A stretch of 34,162 bases of DNA from Akkermansia muciniphila (GTDB lineage: Bacteria > Verrucomicrobiota > Verrucomicrobiia > Verrucomicrobiales > Akkermansiaceae), in assembly GCA_004557455.1 (NCBI GenBank), contig SFDX01000025.1, forward strand, positions 1-34,162. The letters are read 5' to 3'. Positions 1 through 7,277 of this stretch are shown piece after piece; the first letter of the stretch is position 1; each line of letters opens with the position of its first letter. The notes beneath the pieces were generated by a model. The model was not told where the DNA came from, did not search any database, and was given only the letters and a program-made list of their open reading frames with translations. Made by a program: the position numbers and the translations under genes.

Positions 1-56
1 CGGAGTGCTTTTTTCTCTGCCTTCTTCATGTGTTTGAGGTCTATCTGCCCTTCCAT
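1..56 (-). CDS. 5' end of an unidentified gene, cut by the window edge
   Basis: An ATG at 56-54 on the minus strand opens a frame that reads MEGQIDLKHMKKAEKKAL and runs off the window without a stop. The stretch is short and rich in lysine, so no family can be named. The start is supported mainly by the promoter just upstream: a TATAAT box ends 6 bases before the ATG. The neighbouring minus-strand gene ends at 80, so this gene lies downstream of it but appears to have its own promoter, whose -35 box sits in the last codons of that neighbour. An internal ATG at codon 10 is a possible alternative start. Confidence 0.45.
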   Translation of the reverse strand, partial: MEGQIDLKHMKKAEKKAL

Positions 57-62
57 GGGGAT

Positions 63-91
63 ATTATACCACAATAATCTTAATACGCCAA
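63..91 (-). promoter_or_regulatory. Sigma70-type promoter, predicted leaderless
   Basis: Minus strand: TTGGCG (91-86), 17 bases, TATAAT (68-63), then ATCCCC and ATG at 56. The expected transcription start, about 7 bases after the -10 box, falls on the start codon, so the mRNA would have no leader. The -35 box overlaps the last codons and stop of the 680-residue gene. Confidence 0.7.
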
Positions 92-2122
92 GGTAATAAC
101 GGCGGCCTCGCAGGCCTGCGGCTTCTCCGGCGGCGGCAGTTGGGCGGGCAGATGCAGGGCCTCCCCGGGCCGGGCGAGGGCGCTCCACTCATCATTCTGC
201 ACCAAACGAGCGGGCAGACTGCGGCGCGCGGGCGGCGGAGCGGCGGGGTTCACCCCCTCCCCGAAGGAAGCAGGCATCCCCAGGAAATCGCAGAGCTCGC
301 CCGTGCTGTAAGCGGGGCGGAACTGCTGCGTATTGAGCAGGTTGAGCGCCCGGCGAGCCAGCGGCAGCAGATTTTTCGCGGAGTTCCAACGCGGGCTTCT
401 GCGGATGGCCTCGCGCATCATCTCGCTGCTGCGCAGGGCATCCGGCTCTGCGGCGATGCGGGCGAGCTCCTCCTGCTTAAGCCCCCACTCCCCGGCGCTG
501 CCCAGCGGGTCCAGCAACTGACGGCGACAGCGGAAGTGATGCAGCGAGGCCTTGCCGGCCCCCATGAGCACGAAGGGAAGGTTCACGGCAGCCTCCCGCA
601 TGTTGGACTCGATGTCCGTGAGGTTGTCCCCGAACTCCTGCCAATTGATATGCGACGCCCGCTGCTCCGCCTGTGCGGCCAGCTCCTGCGCCCCCATCTC
701 TGCGGCCTGCCCCAGGCGAACGGCGGCGAGCATCTTACCGCCCTCCGCCGTGACCCCGCCGGCCGTGCGCAGGGCCGCCAGGGAATACGCCCCGATACCC
801 CGCCCGTGTGCGCGGGCGAAGGCGGTGAGGTTCTGCTCCAGCAGCTTACCGCCCACCCGGCTCATGAGGGCACAGATACCGGCCTGCATGCACCCGCCCA
901 CCGCACCGGCGGCCAACTGCAGCTCCTGACTGTTCTCCGGCGCGCGGCGACGGGCCTCTGCCACGCTCTGCCCCATACCGCTGAGGCCCATGACCCCGAA
1001 GCCCACGCCCCCGCAAAGGGAGAGTGCGGCGGCGGGCACGTTGCCCATGGCCTCCACAAAGTACTGCTCTGCCAAGCTCGCGCCCTCGCCCAAGTCCAGC
1101 GGCAGCACATCCTGTTGGGCGACCTCGCGTATCTCATCCAGCACGCGCAGACTGCCCTCCGCCGTATCTGCCGCGGCGTTCACCATGGACAGGTCCAGGA
1201 GATTACCCAGCCTGCGCCCGGTGGCCACGCCGATGTGCCCCAGGCCCTGTGTCAGCCCCGTACCGATGCTCACGAACCCGCGCCTGTAGGAGCGCGCAGC
1301 GGCGGAGAAGAAGCCCTCCGGCTCGGCGGCTGCGGGCTTCACGCGCTTCCGCAGCTTATCCGCCGCCAAGTAGTACAGCAGCTCGCGGTCCTCCTGCGGC
1401 ATATCGGCCAGGCGGTAGCAAGCCTCCACCAGGCGCATCTTGTCGCCGTACACACGCAGGCTCAACCCGGGGGCCGTCTCCTGCTCCGATGCGACGAAGG
1501 CGTCCATGCCGTCGGCCACCACATCCACCAGCGGGAGGACGCGGGCCATCTTCTCCCCGGCATCCTGCGCGGCGCGGCGGCAGATATTCTGCAGGCGCTC
1601 CCGGTCCTCCGGGCTCGCCTCGGGAGACGGCTCGGGAGGGGCCTCACCGTGCAGAGCGGCCAGGTAGGCGCGGCTGTAGGTCTCGCGGGCCAAGATGCGG
1701 CGCTCCTCCATCGGCTTTTCATCGGCCAAGGCGGTGAACACCTCGCGCTCGTCGTTGGCCACGTTCAGCTCATCGGCCAGGGAGCGGCGCACATCCGCCC
1801 AGCGGAAGAGCAGCTCCTCCCGACTCTCCTCGGGGTGGTGGTCGGCATACCAAGAGCGGTTGATGCCGGTGAGGAGGTCGTAGGTGTTCTCCTCCTCCGG
1901 GGCGGCGGGGTTGTCGGCGAAGGCCTGCCGAACGACATCGGCGGGGACGGTTTCGGGGTTTCCGGTCAGCACGCGTTGCCAGTAGCGCTCCTTCTCATCC
2001 TCCGGCGTGGCGGGTAGATCTGCCGCCTCCTGCTGCGGGGCAGCGACGGGCTCATAGGGTCGGCGGAGGTCGCGGGGGTCCTCCGCTGCCGGGGCTGCGT
2101 CAAGGGTCGGTTCTTCCGTCAT
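80..2122 (-). CDS. Large Ala-rich protein of phage-structural type, function unknown
   Basis: The protein is 680 residues from the ATG at 2122. That start overlaps the upstream stop (ATGA, 2122-2119) and has a good ribosome site, AGAAAGGAG, 7 bases before it; an open frame continues upstream but overlaps the neighbour heavily. No catalytic motif is visible. Residues 1-45 are acidic and Pro/Ala-rich, residues 45-270 are charged helices, and about 282-305 and 355-430 are Gly/Ala-rich and weakly hydrophobic. The rest is helical with a proline-rich tail. By general character (long helical, Ala-rich, paired with a similar smaller protein) it resembles internal virion or ejection proteins of podovirus-like prophages. 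This is only a resemblance: no capsid, portal or terminase gene is in the window. Confidence 0.75.
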   Translation of the reverse strand: MTEEPTLDAAPAAEDPRDLRRPYEPVAAPQQEAADLPATPEDEKERYWQRVLTGNPETVPADVVRQAFADNPAAPEEENTYDLLTGINRSWYADHHPEESREELLFRWADVRRSLADELNVANDEREVFTALADEKPMEERRILARETYSRAYLAALHGEAPPEPSPEASPEDRERLQNICRRAAQDAGEKMARVLPLVDVVADGMDAFVASEQETAPGLSLRVYGDKMRLVEACYRLADMPQEDRELLYYLAADKLRKRVKPAAAEPEGFFSAAARSYRRGFVSIGTGLTQGLGHIGVATGRRLGNLLDLSMVNAAADTAEGSLRVLDEIREVAQQDVLPLDLGEGASLAEQYFVEAMGNVPAAALSLCGGVGFGVMGLSGMGQSVAEARRRAPENSQELQLAAGAVGGCMQAGICALMSRVGGKLLEQNLTAFARAHGRGIGAYSLAALRTAGGVTAEGGKMLAAVRLGQAAEMGAQELAAQAEQRASHINWQEFGDNLTDIESNMREAAVNLPFVLMGAGKASLHHFRCRRQLLDPLGSAGEWGLKQEELARIAAEPDALRSSEMMREAIRRSPRWNSAKNLLPLARRALNLLNTQQFRPAYSTGELCDFLGMPASFGEGVNPAAPPPARRSLPARLVQNDEWSALARPGEALHLPAQLPPPEKPQACEAAVITLAY

Positions 2123-3348
2123 GGCTGCACTCCTTTCTGCTGCATGTCGCGGAAGCACACCCAGCGTCCGCTGTAGGAAGGCAGGCTGCCGACCCAGCGC
2201 TCTGCGGCGGCGGCACCGCCCTGTTGCAGGATGGGCAGGGCCTCCTCCTGCAAGCGGCTCAGGCGGCGGTGAGCGGTGGCATCCCCGGGGCAACCGAGCA
2301 CCCCGCGGCGGTACAGGCGGCGGAGGGCGAGGCTCACGCGGCGGCGGTCATCGGCGGGGATGGCGCAGGTGGCGTCCATGCGCTGCAAGAGGCTGTTGCG
2401 CTCCTGCACCGGCAGGGGGGCCAAGGCTATCTGCAGGCGCAGGGGCTGTTCGTCGGTGTCGTCTCGCTCGTCGATGCGGCCCAGCCACTCGCTTTTCTCG
2501 CGGGGTGTCATGGGCTGCGGGGCGGTCTCGGCGGCGGCGGGCACCAGGCCGGCGGCGCGAGCGCGGTCAACACTGTCGGCATCGGGTTCCAGGCCCTGCT
2601 CCAAGGCCTTCTGCCAGCGGCGGGCCAGGGAACCGGAGGCGGCGCGGCGAGCGGAGGCGGCGGCTTGCTCCAGAGCGCGGGCATCCTGTGCACGCTCGGG
2701 GCGCGCATCGTCCCCGGCCAAGGCTGCCAAGGCCTCCAGGGGCTCCTGCTGCAGGCGCTGCTGCCACTGCGCCAGGCAACTGCGGCTGCGTAGCTCGCGG
2801 CGCATGGGTTCCACGTTGTCCTCTGCCACAAATACGCCGCGGCCGGCTTGCAGCCAGGCCTCCAGGGCGGGGGTGTCACCGCTCTGCACGGCGTTGTCCA
2901 GACAGCTTTGCCAGCTCATGCGCGCGGTTTCGATGCGGCTCAGTTCGTATTCTCGGCGGGCGCGCACTGCCTCCTGCGCATTGTAGGCGCGGGCCAGCTC
3001 GCGGCCGGCGTCGCGGACGTTTTCGGGCAGCTCGTTGACGGCCTCCAGCAGCAGGGGTTCGCTGGTCTGCTGCCAGGCGGCATCCCAGTCGCGTATGCGG
3101 CGGGCGGCCATCACCTCGCGCGTTTCCTGTCCTATGCTGCGCAGGCGGGCGGCAAAGCCGGCCAGCTCTCCCGTGCCTGTTACCTGTTCCTGCTCGTCAA
3201 GCAGCTCGGCCGTAGTGGCGGCGGTGTCCGTCAGGCCCTTGCCCAGCGTGCGGGCGGCGGCGTCCACACCGGCTACGCCTTGCAGCATCAGATGCGGCGC
3301 GGCGGGCGGCATGGGCGTCGTTCCCCATTCGTTTATCAGTATTGCCAT
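2119..3348 (-). CDS. Ala/Arg-rich helical protein, possible phage-derived structural protein
   Basis: The protein is 409 residues, starting MAILINEWGTTPMPP at 3348. Two upstream in-frame starts exist (TTG at 3387, ATG at 3357), but the ATG at 3357 overlaps the -10 box of the promoter found here, so 3348 is preferred. It has no signal peptide and no membrane segment; nearly the whole chain is predicted helix with many Glu, Arg, Gln and Ala residues. An N-terminal segment of prolines followed by VAGVDAAARTLGKGL is the kind of opening seen in some phage virion proteins, but I cannot assign a family. Its stop overlaps the start of the 680-residue gene, so the two are translationally coupled and probably act together. 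Confidence 0.75.
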   Translation of the reverse strand: MAILINEWGTTPMPPAAPHLMLQGVAGVDAAARTLGKGLTDTAATTAELLDEQEQVTGTGELAGFAARLRSIGQETREVMAARRIRDWDAAWQQTSEPLLLEAVNELPENVRDAGRELARAYNAQEAVRARREYELSRIETARMSWQSCLDNAVQSGDTPALEAWLQAGRGVFVAEDNVEPMRRELRSRSCLAQWQQRLQQEPLEALAALAGDDARPERAQDARALEQAAASARRAASGSLARRWQKALEQGLEPDADSVDRARAAGLVPAAAETAPQPMTPREKSEWLGRIDERDDTDEQPLRLQIALAPLPVQERNSLLQRMDATCAIPADDRRRVSLALRRLYRRGVLGCPGDATAHRRLSRLQEEALPILQQGGAAAAERWVGSLPSYSGRWVCFRDMQQKGVQP

Positions 3349-3355
3349 GCCTTCC

Positions 3356-3384
3356 ATTGTCCACTTATCGTGTGTTTCCGTCAA
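3356..3384 (-). promoter_or_regulatory. Sigma70-type promoter for the two-gene minus-strand operon, predicted leaderless
   Basis: Minus strand: TTGACG (3384-3379), 17 bases, GACAAT (3361-3356), then GGAAGGC and ATG at 3348. The -10 box ends 7 bases before the start codon, so transcription should begin at or next to the ATG. Confidence 0.65.
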
Positions 3385-3471
3385 CAAATTGCGAAACCTC
3401 GGTCACGCAGAGGGGGGGCTTTTCGTGTCCGTAGTTTCATTTTTTTCTGCCTCCGGGGCGGGCGTTTTTGC

Positions 3472-3500
3472 TTGCGCTCTTCTACCGAATATGCTAAACT
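3472..3500 (+). promoter_or_regulatory. Promoter of the 5'-nucleotidase-like gene, nearly leaderless
   Basis: TTGCGC (3472-3477), 17 bases, TAAACT (3495-3500), then 9 bases to the ATG at 3510. The predicted leader is about 3 bases. An alternative pairing TTGCTT with TATGCT (16-base spacer) overlaps it. Confidence 0.55.
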
Positions 3501-3509
3501 GCCCGCACG

Positions 3510-4925
3510 ATGAACGCACGCGCCGTATTTGCCGCAATCTGCCTTTTCCTCACGGGTTTCTGCCCTGCGGAGACTATCACCATTATCGGGACAAATGACA
3601 TTCATGCCGCTCTGGAGATGATGCCGCGACTGAAGAGTTTTGTGCAGGAAACCAAGACCGCCGACCCCGGCGCATTGTTGCTGTGTGCCGGCGACACCCG
3701 AACCGGGCACCCTGCGTGCGATGCCGGCAAGCACCCGGGGCGCCCCGTCATCGACCTGATGAACCGCGTGGGATTCGATGCCTGCGGATTAGGTCTGCAC
3801 GATGCCGACGGGGGGCTGACAGCGCTGCGGGATAATATGCGCGCGGCGCACTTCCCCTTCATCTGTGCCAATGCGCAGCCGGATACCAAGAACGTGCTGC
3901 CCCTGCACCCCTACCGCATCTTTACGCGCAAGGGGGTGCGCATCGGGGTGCTGGGGCTCACCTGCGTGGGCAGCGGCGGGTTCCCGGCCGGGCGCTCTGC
4001 GTCTCTGCCGGGGCTTGTGTTCCGCAATGCGTTGCAGGTGGCCGTGGATTACCGCCGGCTGCGCAGTGAGTGTGATGTGCTCGTGCTGCTGACCCACCTG
4101 GGCTTTGACAATGACCGCAAGCTCGCAGCGCTCTTGCCGGAGGCGGATGTCATCGTAGGCGGCGGGAGTTACGCGCCCGTCAACCGTGTCGCTTCCGAGG
4201 GAGGCGTGCTCATCACCCAGACCGCCGGGCGGGCCTCCCATGCCACGCTGATCTCTCTGCAGGTGGAGGACGGCAAGGTGGTCTCCGGGAAGGCGGAGAC
4301 CATCAGTATGGATCTCTATCCGCCGGATGCCGACCTCGGCGCACGGGTGGCAGAGTACACCGCAACACCGGCCATGCAGCGTGTCGTCGGGTTCAACGAG
4401 CTGCCCATGGTTCACAGGGAGGCGGTCGGTTGCTTGGAAACGGATGCTATCCGCTACACTACCGGGGCGGATGTCGTTGTGCAGAATTACGGTAACATTC
4501 GCGTCGGCATGTTGCCCGCAGGGCCCATTACGGTAGCAGATGTGCACCGCATCGATGTCTACGGTAACGAGCTGATCGAGCTGCGCCTCCGCCCCGCCGA
4601 GCTCGTGCAGATGCTTACGGCCCTCACCAAGGCAGATGGGCACGGCTCCCCCTGCGTGGCGGGTATCACCTACACCGGCGTCCTGGACTCTGCCTTCAAC
4701 CTTACCGTCACCGATATCCGGGCCGAAAACGGTAAGCCCCTCGACCCCGATAAAACCTACCGCGTCGTCACCAACGACTACGCCGCCTCCGTCACCCCCG
4801 GCCTACCCCTATCCTCCGCCCGCCGCCTCGGCCTCCGCGCCTCCGATGCCATCTTCCGCTACCTCGAGAAGGTCAAGTCCATCAACTACACCGACTCCGG
4901 CCGCGCCGTCATCCGTCGGGAGTGA
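3510..4925 (+). CDS. Exported UshA/5'-nucleotidase-family protein with degenerate metal site
   Basis: The protein is 471 residues with a signal peptide (about 1-20, ending FCPA). The N-terminal metallophosphoesterase domain shows TNDIH (D30, H32), AGD (D62) and LTHLG (H196). The C-terminal 5'-nucleotidase domain is visible from about residue 290, with QNYGNIR in place of the usual NxGGIR and DVYGNELIEL for the PFGN segment. The family normally removes phosphate from nucleotides or sugar nucleotides in the periplasm using two metals. Here the GNHE motif reads GLHD (L96 for the Asn ligand; H97 and D100 kept), and the GGH[S][HQ] motif reads GGGSY (G219 and Y221 replace two ligands). Activity may be lost or changed. 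It is a single gene, divergent from the phage-like pair. Confidence 0.85.
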   Translation: MNARAVFAAICLFLTGFCPAETITIIGTNDIHAALEMMPRLKSFVQETKTADPGALLLCAGDTRTGHPACDAGKHPGRPVIDLMNRVGFDACGLGLHDADGGLTALRDNMRAAHFPFICANAQPDTKNVLPLHPYRIFTRKGVRIGVLGLTCVGSGGFPAGRSASLPGLVFRNALQVAVDYRRLRSECDVLVLLTHLGFDNDRKLAALLPEADVIVGGGSYAPVNRVASEGGVLITQTAGRASHATLISLQVEDGKVVSGKAETISMDLYPPDADLGARVAEYTATPAMQRVVGFNELPMVHREAVGCLETDAIRYTTGADVVVQNYGNIRVGMLPAGPITVADVHRIDVYGNELIELRLRPAELVQMLTALTKADGHGSPCVAGITYTGVLDSAFNLTVTDIRAENGKPLDPDKTYRVVTNDYAASVTPGLPLSSARRLGLRASDAIFRYLEKVKSINYTDSGRAVIRRE

Positions 4926-5047
4926 GATGCGGGAGAGAATGAGACGCAGATTTTTTCCGGAAAGAAGGCTTGCATTTTCCTCCGCTGCGTATCGACCTCC
5001 CCGCAAAGCTCATGATGCTCCCCTTCAAAGCATCAAACAGAAAAAGG

Positions 5048-5076
5048 TTGACAAGCCTATCCGAATATGCGACAAT
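5048..5076 (+). promoter_or_regulatory. Promoter of the ATPase-nuclease operon
   Basis: TTGACA (5048-5053) preceded by an A tract, 17 bases, GACAAT (5071-5076). The predicted leader runs about 80 bases to the ATG at 5166 and contains a small hairpin, AAGGC-ACAT-GCCTT, near 5125-5138. This region follows the 5'-nucleotidase-like gene without an evident terminator. Confidence 0.6.
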
Positions 5077-5165
5077 CAACCTGTGAACAATCCGGAGTGA
5101 GTCCGGGTGAATGTGTCAGGGGAAGGCACATGCCTTTGTGTGACGCATGAATTGAATTCTATAAT

Positions 5166-6341
5166 ATGAGACATCTCATCATCAAGCATTTCGGACCTCT
5201 TACAGAGGTGGAGATAGAGCTGAAAAGGGTAACTCTGCTGATCGGCCCGCAGAGTTCCGGCAAGAGCACTGTGCTGAAGATCGCTTGTTTTTGTGATTGG
5301 TTGGAACGTCGGATACAGATGACTCAAGAACCTGAAAGGTATTGTAATTCGTCTGTAATCAATAATAATCTGATAGCTTTTCATCGCTTAGAAGGCTTCA
5401 TGAAGGACAACAGCTATCTTTCCTACGAGAGTGATACTATGTCATTCAGTTATGATGCAAAAAAACGTAAGTTCGACTTCGCCTGGAAGAAAGGCGGCAA
5501 GCGCTGGGCCTATAAGCGCGCAAAAATTGCCTACTGCCCGGCGGAGAGAAATCTGTTGGCATCGATTCCCAATTGGTATCAGATTTCCATGGAGAACAAC
5601 AATATCTTGTCCTTCATGAAGGAATGGGAATTTGCCAGAAAGTCTTTTACAAAGAAAGAGAACATTATCGGATTGCCTTTTGACTACAAATACAATCCTG
5701 AGGATAGCTCGGACCTGATAGTCCTTCCCGACGGAAAAGAGTTGAAGCTGACCAATGCTTCAAGCGGACTGCAATCCCTGACCCCTCTGTTTGTGATGAT
5801 AAAATATTTAACCGGGGGGATATTCAAGAAAAAATACTCCAATGTGGAAGATGCAGTCTTGAAAGATCATCTGGAGCAAGTGGTACAAGAATTCTTTCCG
5901 TCCCTGGAGCGATGCCGCAAAGTTGTGAATGGCATCATGGAGCTCCATCATACGGATATGTTCATTGAGGAGCCGGAAGCTCATTTATTCCCTTCTACTC
6001 AGAAAGAGTTCGTATACGTTCTTGCCGATCTTTTAAACGGAAACAGCAGGAGAAAGCATACATGTGTTATCGCCACACACAGTCCATATCTGATGACAGC
6101 CTTCAATAATCTGATTCAAGCCGGAGAGACGGCCTCTGCATCGGGGGGAAATAATCAGAAGGTCGCAGAGCGTTTCCCGGTGAAACGGAGGCTGCGTTTC
6201 GATGATGTGGCTGCTTTCAGTATGAAGGACGGAAAGGCCGAATCCATTATGGATGATGACTTCAAAATGATCTCGGCAGAAGATCTGGACAGCGCCTCCC
6301 GAGAAATATCCGATGACTTTAATTTTCTTCTCGAGATATGA
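5166..6341 (+). CDS. ABC/OLD-type AAA ATPase, candidate defence sensor
   Basis: The protein is 391 residues. It begins MRHLIIKHFGPL, typical of SMC/OLD-like ATPases, and has Walker A GPQSSGKST (27-35), an ABC-signature-like segment ASSGLQS (near 201), Walker B MFIEEPEAHLF (near 260) and the switch histidine in VIATHSPYL (near 298). There is no DNA-binding motif and no TOPRIM domain after the ATPase, unlike full OLD nucleases. The C-terminal part (RFDDVAAF to the end) matches the general layout of AAA_15/AAA_21 proteins. It overlaps the next gene by 4 bases (ATGA), so the pair should be made together. Such ATPases paired with a small nuclease occur in antiphage systems such as Septu, and in PARIS with a TOPRIM-type partner. 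GC content is lower than in flanking genes, suggesting transfer. Confidence 0.85.
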   Translation: MRHLIIKHFGPLTEVEIELKRVTLLIGPQSSGKSTVLKIACFCDWLERRIQMTQEPERYCNSSVINNNLIAFHRLEGFMKDNSYLSYESDTMSFSYDAKKRKFDFAWKKGGKRWAYKRAKIAYCPAERNLLASIPNWYQISMENNNILSFMKEWEFARKSFTKKENIIGLPFDYKYNPEDSSDLIVLPDGKELKLTNASSGLQSLTPLFVMIKYLTGGIFKKKYSNVEDAVLKDHLEQVVQEFFPSLERCRKVVNGIMELHHTDMFIEEPEAHLFPSTQKEFVYVLADLLNGNSRRKHTCVIATHSPYLMTAFNNLIQAGETASASGGNNQKVAERFPVKRRLRFDDVAAFSMKDGKAESIMDDDFKMISAEDLDSASREISDDFNFLLEI

Positions 6342-6760
6342 GAAATGTCGACGATTCCTGCAGAACCGAAACACAGGACAGTCAGATCAAGTTTGAGGAG
6401 AACAGGAGAAAGATAATCTTCGCCAATCCATCGAATTTGAAATATCTAAAGGTCAAGGTTGACGGTTGCGCCATCCGAGATAACAGCATACGGTGTGATT
6501 ATCTGTTAGTCTCTGACGACGAGAAAGAGGAGCGATATGTGGAACTGAAGGGGACTGATGTCATGCATGCTATAGATCAGCTCGAAGCAACGATTAAGCG
6601 TATCGGTGAATCTACAGATAACAGGCATTCCTACGTTATATGCACCGGAGTCGCTCCGCAATATACGACACGTATTCAAATAAAACAGATACTATTCCGC
6701 GATAAGTACAAATCCAAATTACTCATCAAGGAAAAGGAATTCAGGGAGAAACTCTACTGA
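6338..6760 (+). CDS. Small PD-(D/E)XK-like nuclease, partner of the ATPase
   Basis: The protein is 140 residues and starts inside the stop of the ATPase gene. The central part reads IRCDYLLV...ERYVELKG, which fits the PD-(D/E)XK core: D54, then E69-L-K71 on the next strand, followed by a helix with Q81 (HAIDQLEATI). A Glu in the first helix (E20) could complete the site. Later strands (SYVICTG, SKLLIKEKEF) fit the rest of the fold. No other domain is present, so this would be a minimal nuclease whose activity is presumably controlled by the ATPase. The fold call rests on motif order only, and no characterised system with exactly this pair is known to me. Other possibilities are a Holliday-junction-resolvase-like or a non-catalytic partner protein. 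Confidence 0.75.
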   Translation: MRNVDDSCRTETQDSQIKFEENRRKIIFANPSNLKYLKVKVDGCAIRDNSIRCDYLLVSDDEKEERYVELKGTDVMHAIDQLEATIKRIGESTDNRHSYVICTGVAPQYTTRIQIKQILFRDKYKSKLLIKEKEFREKLY

Positions 6761-6943
6761 CACTAAGATTCCACTACAAACGCACCGTAATCTCCCTTCA
6801 TCTCCCGCACCCGCATTCCTTTCCAAAGATTTCCAAAATTCCGCGTTCATCCCTACTCACTGACGGCAGGCGCGGCGTCGGGAGGTCCGGTGCAGCTCAT
6901 TTCCCGGGGCGGGCGGGTCTTGGCAGCGGCGAAAGAAAAGGGG

Positions 6944-7052
6944 CTACCGAAAGCTCCGTTTGAACTACTGAAAGCCCCGTTACAACTACCGGAACCCCTT
7001 TTTGAACTACTACCCACCCCTTTTCAACTACCTTTCTCCTCCTTTCAACTAC
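6944..7052 (+). repeat. Degenerate 21-bp tandem repeats, five copies plus a partial one
   Basis: Starting at 6944, 6965, 6986, 7007, 7028 and 7049, units of exactly 21 bases begin CTAC and end TTTgAA, CAA or similar. The middle varies from GAAAGCCCCGTT to TTCTCCTCCTT. In one frame they encode a heptapeptide pattern such as PFELLKA or PFQLPFS within a 62-codon open frame (6890-7078). I see no start signal and do not call a gene. The rest of 6761-7080 holds nothing recognisable and ends in an AT-rich run. Confidence 0.7.
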
Positions 7053-7168
7053 TTTTTTATATAAAAATTTTATTATAATGGGGGTGTAAGATCCTGTCTG
7101 TAAAATCTGAGCACCTCCTTGCTATTCGCGCACTTTCCTTTTTCTTGGATTTCGCGCCCTCCCAATGC

Positions 7169-7206
7169 GGCATGGCAGCCGCGCGCCGGCGCGCGGCTGC
7201 CATGCC
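7169..7206. terminator. Perfect 38-bp palindrome upstream of the transposase
   Basis: The two 19-base arms, GGCATGGCAGCCGCGCGCC and its exact complement, meet without a loop between 7187 and 7188. It lies inside the IS, 71 bases before the transposase ATG at 7278. No T run follows. Its likely role is to block translation or transcription entering from outside, as known for other insertion sequences. It could also be extruded as a cruciform. Confidence 0.6.
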
Positions 7207-7277
7207 CGGGGAAATAAGCTTGAAGTGTTCAGCCACTAGCTGTATTCTTTTCAAAAACACACCAAAAACACACCATC

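Noticed and set aside
140..2017. Long open frame of 625 codons on the plus strand
   Set aside because: It is antisense to the 680-residue gene, has repetitive His/Gln/Gly composition and no start signal; long antisense frames are expected in GC-rich coding DNA.
6944..7052. Possible CRISPR array
   Set aside because: The 21-base units are contiguous without spacers and drift in sequence; no cas genes are present.
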